NCBI GenBank assembly: GCA_963780895.1
Contig: CAWAEG010000007.1
Location: 496,001-560,000, forward strand
Length of the DNA stretch: 64,000 bases
Origin: DASQFI01 sp963780895
Lineage (GTDB): Bacteria; Acidobacteriota; Vicinamibacteria; Vicinamibacterales; SCN-69-37
Reading direction: 5' to 3'
How positions within the stretch are numbered: the stretch's first letter is position 1; every line of letters starts with the position of its first letter. Positions 47,106 to 55,727 of the stretch are shown here, piece by piece. Made by a program: the position numbers and the translations under genes. The notes beneath the pieces are model-generated. The model ran no database searches. It worked only from the letters and a program-made list of their open reading frames with translations, and had not been told where the DNA came from.

Positions 47106-47626
47106 CCCCGGCCGTCGTCGTCGCGGGTGCCGCGCTTGTCATTGCCATCGTGGTCCTCTACAACGGCTTCGTGCGTGCGCGACAGCGCGTCCGCGAAGCC
47201 TGGAGCGCGATCGACGTTCAGCTGCAGCGTCGCGCCTCGCTCATTCCAAACCTCGTCGAAAGCGTGAAAGGGTATGCGGCCTACGAACGCGACACGCTGC
47301 GTCGCGTCGTCGAGGCGCGGACGGCGCTGGGCGCCGCACACACGCCATCGGCGGCCGCGCGCGCCAACGATGACCTCACCGGCGCGCTCGGCACCTTCTT
47401 CGCGATCGCGGAGGCGTATCCGGATCTCAGAGCCACCGAACGGTTCGCGCAGTTGCAGACCGACCTCACGGACACCGAGAACCAGGTGGCGTTCGCGCGG
47501 AACTACTACAACGGCGCCGTCGAGGCGTACAACATCAAGGTCCAGACCTTCCCGGGCATGCTCGTTGCCGGTCCGTTCGGATTCCCGCCGGCCGAGTTCT
47601 TCGCGGCCGATCCGAAAAACCCATAG
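47102..47626 (+). CDS. LemA-family protein
   Basis: Starting at GTG 47102, which overlaps the preceding TGA, the 174-aa protein has one N-terminal membrane helix (VVVAGAALVIAIVVLYNGFV) and a helical bundle with LemA hallmarks: REAWSAIDVQLQRRASLIPNLVESVKGYAAYERDTLRRVVEAR, AYPDLRATERFAQLQTDLTDTENQVAFARNYYNGAVEAYN, and the end FPGMLVAGPFGFPPAEFFAAD. LemA proteins face the periplasm or outside and are usually coded next to DUF2207 or TPM proteins. The function is unresolved in the family. Confidence 0.93.
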   Translation: MTPAVVVAGAALVIAIVVLYNGFVRARQRVREAWSAIDVQLQRRASLIPNLVESVKGYAAYERDTLRRVVEARTALGAAHTPSAAARANDDLTGALGTFFAIAEAYPDLRATERFAQLQTDLTDTENQVAFARNYYNGAVEAYNIKVQTFPGMLVAGPFGFPPAEFFAADPKNP

Positions 47627-47777
47627 CTCCGCATCAGCCGGTAGTCGCTTCGCCCCCAATGGCTTGCGAGCGCCGGCCGTTCGCGGGACCATGTCTCGCC
47701 TGGGCTGTGGCCCGACCGCCGGCTGCCGGAGTGCCGGTGCTACACTGCGCCCCAGTTCAGCCACCCTCGAGGTAGCC

Positions 47778-50279
47778 ATGCCCCCATTCGGAAGGCTTCT
47801 GGCCTGTCTGGCCGTCCTGATCATCTGCGCCCTTGGTGATCGCCTCAGCTCGTTCACGAACTTCGGCGCCGCGGTGCTGGTCGGCGACCGCGAGGTCTTC
47901 GCCGGAGAGCCCGCGAATTACGCGCGGCCCGGAACCGTCTACGTCTATCGCAAAGGCGCCAGCCTCCAGGACAGCTGGCGCGAGGTGGCGACGTTGACCG
48001 CGCCCGGCGCGACCGTTGGCGACCTGTTCGGGTCATCGCTTGCGCTGGCGGAGGGACGGCTGTTCGTCGGCGCGGGACCGGACGCAGTCCATGTCTTCGA
48101 GAAGCGCGACGCGACATGGACGTTCGCCGCCACGGTGCCGGCGAAAAGTGTGCCCGGCGATGGCGTCCGGTTCGGCCGCGCGATGGCGGCGACGGGTGAA
48201 TTTCTGTTCGTCGGCCGTGAAGCGGTGAACCTGAGCGGCCGGGGACGCGGGGCGTTTTTCCCGACGCCGGCTGCGGACGCGGCTGAGAAACCGCCGGCGA
48301 TGCCGTCGGGCGCGGTGTATGTGTTCCGCCGGGGTGCGACAGGCGGCTTCACGCACGCGGCGACGCTCACCGCGTCGGGCAGCGAGACGGCCGGTGACAA
48401 CTTCGGGCACTCGGTCGCCGCGGCCGGCGGGACGCTGCTCGTCGGCGCCAGCGGTCACGCGACCCGCACCGGGATCGTCCACGAGTTCAGTCTCGGAGCG
48501 GATGGCGCGTGGACGTTCCAGCGGAACTTCACGCCGCTGTCCGCGCAGACGAACGATCTTTTCGGCGCGCAGATGTCGATCGTCGGCGACACCGCGATGG
48601 TGTCGGCGCCGGGCGATCAAAGCCGGTACGGCGCCGTGTACGTCTTTCGCCGCGTGACGCAGGGCGCACGGGCGGGTGGCGCTGCGCCCGCGCCGGCGAC
48701 CGGGCAGGCGCCCGCCGGTAACTTCACATGGCGTGAACTGACGCGCCTGTCGGCGCCGGTGTCGACGAGAGCCGATCGCTTCGGCAGCACCGTCGCCGCC
48801 GACGAGCGCGAGATCTGGGTCGGCGCGCCGGGCGGCGTTGGCCAGGTGTACGTGTTTGCCGGCAACGCGGACGGGGTTCTCGTCGGGCCGCCGAAGATCG
48901 TCGGTCCGAGCTGGGTCGATCCCGTCGGCATTGGCGGCGCGGTGTCCTTGCGAGGCGGCATCGCGGCCGTGGGCGCGACCGGATTCAACAACAGGTCGGG
49001 CGGCGTGCTGATCTACGAACGCGATTCATTCGGCGCGTGGAAGGAACATCCGATTCTCACGACGCCGCTCGACGAGATTGCGCCCTACACTGGCACCGAA
49101 CGCCGCTGCAGTGGCGCCGGCAAGGTCGAGATCTTCGACTGCGGCGCGACGAATCTCCTGGCGTTCCTGCCGCCGTCGAAGCTCAGCGCCGGCGGGCAGT
49201 TCGCCGAGATGAGCAGCATCTGGGGCTGGACCGATCCGGTCACGAAGCAGGAGTGGGCCCTGCTCGGCCGCGCGGACGGCACGACGTTCGTGGACATCAC
49301 GGCGCCGTCGCGGCCCATCACGGTTGCTGATCTGCCGCTCACCGAAGGCGCCCGTCCGAGCGCGTGGCGTGAGATCAAGGTCTACAAAGACCACGCGTTC
49401 GTCGTCTCGGACGGCTCGGGCCCGCATGGCGTGCAGATCTTCGATCTCACGCGCCTCCGGACCATGAAGCCGCAGCCGAACGGCCTGCCGCAGAAAGTGT
49501 CCGCGGACCTCATCTATCGCAACGTCGCGAGCGTCCACAACATCGTCATCAACGAAGACTCGGGCTTCATGTATCCCGTGGGATCGAACGGCGGTGGGAA
49601 CACCTGCGGCGGCGGCCTCCACATGGTGGACATCCGCGAGCCCAAGTCACCGAAGTTCGTCGGGTGCCATAGCGACACGTCCACCGGCATGGCCAAGACC
49701 GGCTACTCGCACGACGCGGTGTGCGTCATCTACAAGGGGCCGGACAAGCGCTACAAGGGGCGTGAGATCTGCATCGGATCGAACGAGACGGCGATCAGCA
49801 TCGCCGACGTCACCGACAAGGCGAACACGAAGACGCTCTCCCGTTCGACGTATCCGAACGTCGCCTATACGCATCAGGGCTGGTTCGACGAAACGCAGCG
49901 CTACTTCTACGTGAACGACGAAGGCGACGAGTTCGTCGGCACCGCGAAAAAGACACGCACGCTCATCTGGGATCTGGAAGATCTCGAGAACCCGCGCTTC
50001 GCGAAGGAGCACCTCGGCGTGGAAGCCGCAACCGATCACAACCTCTACATCAAGGGCACCCTGATGTATCAGGCGAACTACCGGTCCGGGCTGCGCGTGC
50101 TGAGCATCAGCGATCCGCTCAATCCGAAAGAAGTCGCGTACTTCGACACGGCGCCGTACCACCCGAATACGCCGGGCTTCAACGGCGCGTGGAGCGTCTA
50201 CCCGTTCTTCAAGAGCGGGACGATCATCGTGAGCAGCATCGAGCAGGGTCTGTTCATCGTGAGGACGGCGGATCGGTGA
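47778..50279 (+). CDS. Secreted FG-GAP / choice-of-anchor-B propeller protein
   Basis: GAGGT before ATG 47778 fixes the start. The 833-aa protein has a signal peptide (LLACLAVLIICALG) and a first propeller with FG-GAP-like repeats (~30-430; DLFGSSLALAEGRLFVGAG, DNFGHSVAAAGGTLLVGAS, DLFGAQMSIVGDTAMVSAPG). A C-terminal LVIVP/choice-of-anchor-B propeller follows (~440-833): WGWTDPVTKQEWALLG, SVHNIVINEDSGFMYPVG, GYSHDAVCVIYKG, YTHQGWFDETQRYFYVNDEGDE and TDHNLYIKGTLMYQANYRSGLRVLSI. It is secreted or surface-attached, with binding rather than enzymatic features visible. It overlaps the next gene by GTGA. Confidence 0.88.
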   Translation: MPPFGRLLACLAVLIICALGDRLSSFTNFGAAVLVGDREVFAGEPANYARPGTVYVYRKGASLQDSWREVATLTAPGATVGDLFGSSLALAEGRLFVGAGPDAVHVFEKRDATWTFAATVPAKSVPGDGVRFGRAMAATGEFLFVGREAVNLSGRGRGAFFPTPAADAAEKPPAMPSGAVYVFRRGATGGFTHAATLTASGSETAGDNFGHSVAAAGGTLLVGASGHATRTGIVHEFSLGADGAWTFQRNFTPLSAQTNDLFGAQMSIVGDTAMVSAPGDQSRYGAVYVFRRVTQGARAGGAAPAPATGQAPAGNFTWRELTRLSAPVSTRADRFGSTVAADEREIWVGAPGGVGQVYVFAGNADGVLVGPPKIVGPSWVDPVGIGGAVSLRGGIAAVGATGFNNRSGGVLIYERDSFGAWKEHPILTTPLDEIAPYTGTERRCSGAGKVEIFDCGATNLLAFLPPSKLSAGGQFAEMSSIWGWTDPVTKQEWALLGRADGTTFVDITAPSRPITVADLPLTEGARPSAWREIKVYKDHAFVVSDGSGPHGVQIFDLTRLRTMKPQPNGLPQKVSADLIYRNVASVHNIVINEDSGFMYPVGSNGGGNTCGGGLHMVDIREPKSPKFVGCHSDTSTGMAKTGYSHDAVCVIYKGPDKRYKGREICIGSNETAISIADVTDKANTKTLSRSTYPNVAYTHQGWFDETQRYFYVNDEGDEFVGTAKKTRTLIWDLEDLENPRFAKEHLGVEAATDHNLYIKGTLMYQANYRSGLRVLSISDPLNPKEVAYFDTAPYHPNTPGFNGAWSVYPFFKSGTIIVSSIEQGLFIVRTADR

Positions 50280-50821
50280 CGGCCGCCGCAGCCCGTCCGT
50301 CCGACCTGCGGGCGTTTTTCGGCGCGCTTGCGTTCCCGCTGACGGCGGCCGTTGTGCTGGGCGTCTCGGTAGTCACGTTCGGCCTTCGCGGGCCAGGCGT
50401 GGCGCTGACGGTGAACGTATACGTGCTGTTCGAGGTTGCCGGGTTCAGCCAGGTGCTCAGGCTGCCGAGGCCCGCGTGGTATCTGAGGACCTGGCGCGTC
50501 GAACGAACGTGGATCTACGAATGGCTCGGCATTCGTGCATTCAAGCACCTGATGCGGAGCGAGACGTATCGCCGGTTCAACCCGAACTTAAGATTGTCTG
50601 GTGCTCGAAGCGGCCTCCTCGAGCTCAGGCAGACGATGGTCGACGCGGAGATCGCTCATGCCGTGGCCTTCATCCTGGTCATGGTCCTGTCGGGCGCGTC
50701 GGCATTCGCCGGTTGGTTCGACACCGCCGGCTGGCTCATGTTCTTCAATGTCTTGTTCAACGGCTACCCAGTGATGCTTCAGCGATTCAATCGTTTGAGG
50801 CTGGATCGACTGCTTCGGTGA
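50276..50821 (+). CDS. CrtO-like membrane acyltransferase (glycosyl-4,4'-diaponeurosporenoate acyltransferase family)
   Basis: It begins with GTG 50276 inside the previous stop. The 181-aa protein has three or four membrane helices (ALAFPLTAAVVLGVSVVTFGL, VALTVNVYVLFEVAGFSQVL, AVAFILVMVLSGASAFAG, WLMFFNVLFNGYPVMLQR). It contains the family stretch AFKHLMRSETYRRFNPNLRLSG followed by LLELRQTMVDAEIAHAVAFI and NGYPVMLQRFNRLRL. In Staphylococcus, CrtO acylates a carotenoid glycoside; many distant homologues have unknown acceptors. No carotenoid genes lie in this window, so the acceptor is open. Confidence 0.75.
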   Translation: MTAAAARPSDLRAFFGALAFPLTAAVVLGVSVVTFGLRGPGVALTVNVYVLFEVAGFSQVLRLPRPAWYLRTWRVERTWIYEWLGIRAFKHLMRSETYRRFNPNLRLSGARSGLLELRQTMVDAEIAHAVAFILVMVLSGASAFAGWFDTAGWLMFFNVLFNGYPVMLQRFNRLRLDRLLR

Positions 50822-50827
50822 AACCTT

Positions 50828-52444
50828 CTAACGGCGCAAGCCCTGCGTTTTCTGTTCACGCTCGCCGAGGCTGAGACGTAGGCTCGTGGAGACGAGTGTT
50901 TCAAGGAAGGCTGGCGCTTTCCAACTCCCGGGATCCATATCCGATACCGTCGTCATCAGGTAGTCACCCGGCGGCAAATTGTCGAAGGCGAAGTGCCCCT
51001 TGGAATCCGGTCGCGTCGATCGCAGTCGCCGGTAGATCGAACTCCAGAGCTGACGATCGACCGGAAAGACGATGACTGTCGTCCCCGTCACCGGCGCTCC
51101 GTCATCGCCGGTCACGGTGCCATTGAGCCGTGTGGGTTGATCAAGGAATGTCAGCACGACACCAGTGAGGTCGCCAACCGTGTGCTCGAACTCCGGCGGC
51201 AAGTCGAGCAGATCGCGGCCATTCAGCATCGCGGAGCGAAGGTACCAGCCTGGGTCGGAGGAGTCCGGCAGGACCGTCCAAATCGTCGGCAACCCTGGCC
51301 ACGCATGTCCTTTGAACGAGCCATCTGCCTCGGCGAATATCGGGCCCTGCTTGCCGTAGGCGCCAGGACCATCGAGAAAGATCTCAACTCTGCTGAGGTC
51401 CGGTGCTTTGAGCCGTGTGCCTATGAACACGACATGTCCGGAGACCGTGCGTGGCGACGCGAGCTCGAGCACGAAACCATCGATGCCGCTGCCGGGAACG
51501 TCGATTGTTGCCGCACCCCACACCTCATGGCCGTTCGACGATCGCGCCGTTGCGCGAATGGTCTGACGTCCCGGCGTGACATCCGTCCACGCGAACTTGC
51601 CGTCCCGATCCACTTGCATGACCGGCTGCACGGGATGCGAGCCCAACGCTGACTCGGGCCAGACGGGTGTCATGAGCTGCAGTCTGAGATTCTGGATGGG
51701 CTGTTGGTTCGGGCCGCGCGCAATACCGGTAATCCTGGTCGGCGCCCCGGTGACAAGAGTAACGTCGATTCCATCCCGTTCTTGTCCGTCGGCGAGCTCA
51801 ACGGCCACGGCCCGAGCAGGATCGACCACGGCCGGGTAGAACACGGGGAGCCGGCGAGATCCGCGCTCCCAGGCGGCCACGTGATAGGCGCCAGCCTGGA
51901 GTCCAGTGAACCGGTACGCTCCAGTTTGGTCGGTCGTGACGATGCGCCAGAGGAACGGGGCACCGCCGGTCGGCGACACGGCGATGCTGACGTTCGGCAC
52001 CGGCTCGCCATCAGGAGTGCGGACCAGACCCGCAATCGTTGCGCCGCGCACCAGCGTCACCACAAGACTCGTCACCCGTTCGTTCGCGGTCAAGGCAATC
52101 GGCGTCCCCGGGCCATTGGGTCGCCGGGCACCGAACTGAGTCGGAGTGTGTTCCTCAGTCGATGCCGTCACCTTGTAGGCCTCCGGCGCAAGGACCGAGA
52201 ACGCAAACCGGCCCTGGACATCGGTGACTGCAGTGAGGAAGCGTCGTTTTGTGTCTTCGAGCGTGACCGTCGCGCCGGGAACCGGTCCACGCGTATCGAC
52301 CACAACTCCTGAAATGTGTGCACGCGGCGCCGCTCCGCCGCCGTCACGCGGAGACGTTTGCGACGTCGTTGCCTGAACTGTCGCATCGCTTGCGATCCAC
52401 GCGAACAGGAAGAGCCCAGCGAGCAGGCCACCGATGAGGGGCAT
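50828..52444 (-). CDS. Secreted protein with multiple carboxypeptidase regulatory-like domains
   Basis: ATG 52444 opens a signal peptide (MPLIGGLLAGLFLFAWIASDA); an upstream ATG at 52495 would bury it. The 538-aa protein is a string of transthyretin-like beta-sandwiches: ISGVVVDTRGPVPGATVTLEDT, VTDVQGRFAFSVLAPEAYKVTAS, ATIAGLVRTPDGEPVPNVSIAV, TGAYRFTGLQAGAYHVAAW, RITGIARGPNQQPIQNLRLQLM and RLNGTVTGDDGAPVTGTTVIVFP. There is no catalytic zinc carboxypeptidase domain. Such stand-alone proteins are frequent in Acidobacteriota and probably act in the envelope as binding or scaffold proteins. It converges with the CrtO-like gene, 6 bp apart. Confidence 0.85.
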   Translation of the reverse strand: MPLIGGLLAGLFLFAWIASDATVQATTSQTSPRDGGGAAPRAHISGVVVDTRGPVPGATVTLEDTKRRFLTAVTDVQGRFAFSVLAPEAYKVTASTEEHTPTQFGARRPNGPGTPIALTANERVTSLVVTLVRGATIAGLVRTPDGEPVPNVSIAVSPTGGAPFLWRIVTTDQTGAYRFTGLQAGAYHVAAWERGSRRLPVFYPAVVDPARAVAVELADGQERDGIDVTLVTGAPTRITGIARGPNQQPIQNLRLQLMTPVWPESALGSHPVQPVMQVDRDGKFAWTDVTPGRQTIRATARSSNGHEVWGAATIDVPGSGIDGFVLELASPRTVSGHVVFIGTRLKAPDLSRVEIFLDGPGAYGKQGPIFAEADGSFKGHAWPGLPTIWTVLPDSSDPGWYLRSAMLNGRDLLDLPPEFEHTVGDLTGVVLTFLDQPTRLNGTVTGDDGAPVTGTTVIVFPVDRQLWSSIYRRLRSTRPDSKGHFAFDNLPPGDYLMTTVSDMDPGSWKAPAFLETLVSTSLRLSLGEREQKTQGLRR

Positions 52445-52580
52445 TGCCCCATTATCCGGCCACCTTGCGAACCAATGCGCGCACTCTTTCCTCACGACTT
52501 CCTCACCCGACCCTCATGCCATCGGGTGGTCGGACCGCTAGCATTGACCTCTTGCAGGGACGTCGCGAGAGGTCACAAAC

Positions 52581-54548
52581 ATGTTCACGTTCCAACTAAG
52601 CTCGTTCGTCGTTGCCGCCGCGGTTCTTCTTTCGGGCGTTTCAGGTGGCTTCGCTCCACAACTTCCCGCCATCGCCATCAACGACAACCGCCGCACGGCG
52701 GGCGTGCTCGAAAACGGCACGTGGACGCTCCAGTTACGGGCGGGTCTCGGCCTCTGGCGGCCCGAAGGCAACGACGGCCCTGCACTCACTATCGAAGCCT
52801 TCGGCGAAGGCGCGTCGCCGCTGATGGTGCCCGCGCCGCTCGTGCGGATCCCGGAGGGCACCGACGTTGTCGCAAACGTCCGCAACGAGTTGACGAGCGC
52901 AATGCGGGTCTCTGGACTGTGCGAGCGGGGCGCCGTGTCGTGCGCACCGCTGGATGTGCCGGCAGGGGAGACGCGCCAGGTTCGGTTCAAGACCGGACCG
53001 GCAGGGACGTATCACTATTGGGCAACGACCACCGGTATGCCGCTGATGTTCCGGGCGGTGAACGACACGCAGCTCTCCGGCGCGTTCATCGTGGATCCGG
53101 TGGGTGCTGAACCGTCGAACGACCGGGTCTTCGTCATCACAGACTGGACGGCGTTGACGCTCGACCAGCTCCGGGCCGTTGCCAGCGCGATCGATCCCGG
53201 AGCCGCCTTTGATGCGATCGCGCCAAAGCTCACGTTCCTGATGAACGGGCTGTCCTGGCCGCACACCGAACGGCTGACGGCACGCCTGAATGAACCTGTA
53301 AAGTGGCGCGTCCTCAATCTCTCGACGCAGACTCACACCATGCACCTGCACGGCTTCTACTTCGACGTCGAGAGCACCGGCGACGGCGTCCGGGATCAGC
53401 GCCACGCGGCCGGCGGGCAGCCAAAGGTCGTGACCCAGCTCATGCCGGCGGGGGCGACGATGGCGATGATGTGGACACCGGAGCGGATTGGCAACTGGCT
53501 GTTTCACTGCCATATCCGCGCTCACGTGTCGCCGGACGTGCGGTTGGGCGCCGCCTCAGGCGACCACGCCAGCCACCACAGTCCGAACGGCGCACACGAC
53601 CCGTCGGCGGGCATGGCCGGAATGATTCTTGGAGTGACCGTTCTCGGCGCGAACGGCCAGCACGACGCGCCAGCCGGGCATCCAGGGGACGAGCTGGCCC
53701 CCGTCCGCCGGATGACGCTCGAGATGCGAACGCAATCGAAGGGCGTCGGATACGTACCTGCGTTCGGATTCGTGCTGACCGGCGAGAGCGACAAGGCTGA
53801 TTCGGTGAAGGTACCTGTTCCAGGGCCGACGCTGGTGCTGACTCGGGGCGAGCCCGTCGAGATCACGCTGGTGAACCGGCTGCCTGAAGGCACCGCGATT
53901 CACTGGCACGGCATGGAGCTCGAAAGCTACTACGACGGCGTGCACGGCTGGAGCGGAGCAGGCCAGCGGGTGACACCGCTGATCGAGCCGGGCGGATCAT
54001 TCGTCGTGCGCTTCACCCCACCACGGACCGGAACGTTCATGTATCACACGCACATGCACGATCCGCGGCAGCTGACGGCAGGTCTCTACGGCGCGATGCT
54101 GGTCGTCGAGCCGGGCGAGACCTTCGACGAGTCGGTCGATCACGTGTTCATCCTGGGCAGGAGCGGCGTTGACCCGACGTGGGTCACAGTCGTCAACGGC
54201 AAATCGGCGCCGCAGGTTGTCTGGAAGGCCGGAACGCGCCATCGCGTCCGGCTCATCAACATCACGCCCAGTGACGTGTTCTCAGTTGCGCTGCAGACGA
54301 ACGACGGTCCCGTGACCTGGCTGCCGCTCACCAAGGACGGCGCGCCGGTGCCGTCAAGTGCGCGCGAGGCGCGAGCGGCGAAGCAGCTCATCGGCGCCGG
54401 CGAGACGTACGACTTCGAGGTCGAGACGCCGGCCCGGGCGTCAGAATCTGTGGCTCGAGGTGCGGAGCCCGGGAGGGAAGTGGCAGGCGCAAGCGCAGAT
54501 CGTCGTCCGATAGGAGACGATTTCGCTGTTGGTTCTTCAGGGGCCTGA
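52581..54548 (+). CDS. Multicopper oxidase with permuted copper-motif order; C-terminus altered by a +1 frameshift near 54433
   Basis: After a signal peptide come cupredoxin domains. The copper motifs occur as GTYHYWA (~145), HTMHLHGFYFD (~252), NWLFHCHIRAH (~308), IHWHGMELESYYDGVHG (~440) and FMYHTHMHDPRQL (~488). The HxHxxG/HCH set that usually comes last precedes the HWHG/HTH set that usually comes first. The last 30 residues as translated are unrelated to the family. Deleting one C at 54433-54435 restores VETPAGRQNLWLEVRSPGGKW and a stop at 54511-54513 (643 aa). It probably oxidises phenolics or metal ions in the periplasm. GAGAGG upstream supports the start. Confidence 0.85.
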   Translation: MFTFQLSSFVVAAAVLLSGVSGGFAPQLPAIAINDNRRTAGVLENGTWTLQLRAGLGLWRPEGNDGPALTIEAFGEGASPLMVPAPLVRIPEGTDVVANVRNELTSAMRVSGLCERGAVSCAPLDVPAGETRQVRFKTGPAGTYHYWATTTGMPLMFRAVNDTQLSGAFIVDPVGAEPSNDRVFVITDWTALTLDQLRAVASAIDPGAAFDAIAPKLTFLMNGLSWPHTERLTARLNEPVKWRVLNLSTQTHTMHLHGFYFDVESTGDGVRDQRHAAGGQPKVVTQLMPAGATMAMMWTPERIGNWLFHCHIRAHVSPDVRLGAASGDHASHHSPNGAHDPSAGMAGMILGVTVLGANGQHDAPAGHPGDELAPVRRMTLEMRTQSKGVGYVPAFGFVLTGESDKADSVKVPVPGPTLVLTRGEPVEITLVNRLPEGTAIHWHGMELESYYDGVHGWSGAGQRVTPLIEPGGSFVVRFTPPRTGTFMYHTHMHDPRQLTAGLYGAMLVVEPGETFDESVDHVFILGRSGVDPTWVTVVNGKSAPQVVWKAGTRHRVRLINITPSDVFSVALQTNDGPVTWLPLTKDGAPVPSSAREARAAKQLIGAGETYDFEVETPARASESVARGAEPGREVAGASADRRPIGDDFAVGSSGA

Positions 54549-54712
54549 AAAGCCGCTGTCGGTACGGCGGGTCCAAGGAACGTACTGACGCTGGTCTTCT
54601 TTTCTTTAGTTCAAGCCGGGAAAGTCTCCCGTATGAGGCGTAAGAAAAAAGGCAGACGATCGTCAGCTCGTTCCTTGGACCCGCCGTACCCGTCGTACCG
54701 ACAGGTTTTCAG
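54545..54712. repeat. ~168-bp long imperfect hairpin element between convergent genes
   Basis: GGTACGGCGGGTCCAAGGAA on the left is repeated inverted on the right, flanked by TGAAAA...CTGTCGGTAC ends. Nested inner pairings (TGACG/CGTCA, TCTTCTTTTCTT/AAGAAAAAA, CGGGA/TCCCG) meet at a tip near 54623. The right arm holds an extra short duplication. It could serve as a bidirectional terminator or be a small non-autonomous mobile element. Confidence 0.75.
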
Positions 54713-54733
54713 ACCACCAGCTCTGGCGGTTAC

Positions 54734-55627
54734 TTACTTCCTCAGGTTCTTGTTGAAGAACTCCACCGTCCGTGTCCACGCGAGCTTCGCGGCCTTCTCG
54801 TCGTAGCGCGGCGTCGTGTCGTTGTTGAAGCCGTGCTGCGCGCCTTCGTACATGTGCATCGTGTACGGCACGCCGGCGGCCTTGAGCGCGGTCTCGTAGG
54901 CGGGCCAGCCTTCGTTGATGCGCGTGTCGGCGCCCGCGTAGTGGACGAGCAGCGGCGATTTGATCTTCGGCACGTCCGCGGCCGGCGCGGCGCTGCCGTA
55001 GAAGGGCACCGCGGCCGCCAAATCCGGAAGACGCGTCGCGAGGTAATTCGACATCCCGCCGCCCCAGCAGAAGCCGACGACGCCGATGCGGCCGGTGCAC
55101 TCGGGGCGTGCTTTCAGAAATCCGGCTGACGCGACCATATCTTCGCGCGTCTTCGCCTGATCGAGCTTCCCGAACAACGTGCGGGCCTCGTCCTCGCCCG
55201 AGGCGGGGTAGCCGCCGAGCGGTGTCAGGGCGTCGGGCGCGAACGCGACGAAGTTGTCGAGCGCGAGCCGCCGCGCGATGTCCTCGATGTGCGGGTTCAG
55301 CCCGCGGTTTTCGTGAACGACGAGCACGCCCGGGAGCTTCGCGTTGCCGGCCGCGGGACGCACGAAATAGCCGCGCATCTTGCCGCTGCCCTGGGGCGAC
55401 GGGAACTCGAGGTACTCCGCCCGGATGCGTTTGTCGTCTTTGGGGACCTGCTGGGCCTCGGCAAACTTTGGATTGAGCATGTCGAGCAGCATGCCGGCGG
55501 TCACGCCGCCCGCCGTGAACTTCGTGGCTTTGTCGAGGAACCCGCGGCGATCGACGTGTCCGTGGACGTAGGCGTCGAAGAGAACCAAGAGTTCGGGATC
55601 GAAGTCCTGCGCGGTCTTGCGTTCCAT
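54734..55627 (-). CDS. Dienelactone hydrolase-family protein with Tat-like signal
   Basis: The 297-aa product starts with a long N-region holding a twin-arginine-like motif (HVDRRGFLDKATKFTAGGVTAGMLL), so it is probably exported folded. The alpha/beta-hydrolase domain shows GVLVVHENRGLNPHIEDIARRLAL, the nucleophile elbow GVVGFCWGGGMSN (Cys instead of Ser, as in true dienelactone hydrolases), YAGADTRINEGW with the Asp, and GAQHGFNNDTTPRY with the His. It hydrolyses lactones or small esters by family analogy. The promoter region is shared with the divergent SIR2 gene and contains a perfect 19-bp palindrome 47-65 bp upstream of the start. Confidence 0.9.
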   Translation of the reverse strand: MERKTAQDFDPELLVLFDAYVHGHVDRRGFLDKATKFTAGGVTAGMLLDMLNPKFAEAQQVPKDDKRIRAEYLEFPSPQGSGKMRGYFVRPAAGNAKLPGVLVVHENRGLNPHIEDIARRLALDNFVAFAPDALTPLGGYPASGEDEARTLFGKLDQAKTREDMVASAGFLKARPECTGRIGVVGFCWGGGMSNYLATRLPDLAAAVPFYGSAAPAADVPKIKSPLLVHYAGADTRINEGWPAYETALKAAGVPYTMHMYEGAQHGFNNDTTPRYDEKAAKLAWTRTVEFFNKNLRK

Positions 55628-55673
55628 GTCCGTTCTCCTTGAGGATCGTGGCGACGTGTCAGGCGCAAGTTAC

Positions 55674-55692
55674 CATGACCTCCGAGGTCATG
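55674..55692. promoter_or_regulatory. Operator palindrome 1 (CATGACCTCCGAGGTCATG) between divergent DLH and SIR2 genes
   Basis: This is a perfect 9+1+9 palindrome in the 98-bp intergenic region. A second near-identical palindrome is centred 34 bp away (55717). Both are expected binding sites of one homodimeric regulator, which is not encoded nearby. Confidence 0.8.
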
Positions 55693-55706
55693 TTTCGCTT
55701 TTCGTA

Positions 55707-55727
55707 AAATGACCTCGGAGGTCTTTT
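55707..55727. promoter_or_regulatory. Operator palindrome 2 covering the SIR2 ribosome-binding site and start
   Basis: AAATGACCTC (55707-55716) and GAGGTCTTTT (55718-55727) pair around G55717 with one mismatch. The right arm contains the GGAGG ribosome-binding site and the first two bases of the TTG start. Binding here, or an mRNA hairpin, would block SIR2 translation or transcription. Confidence 0.8.
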
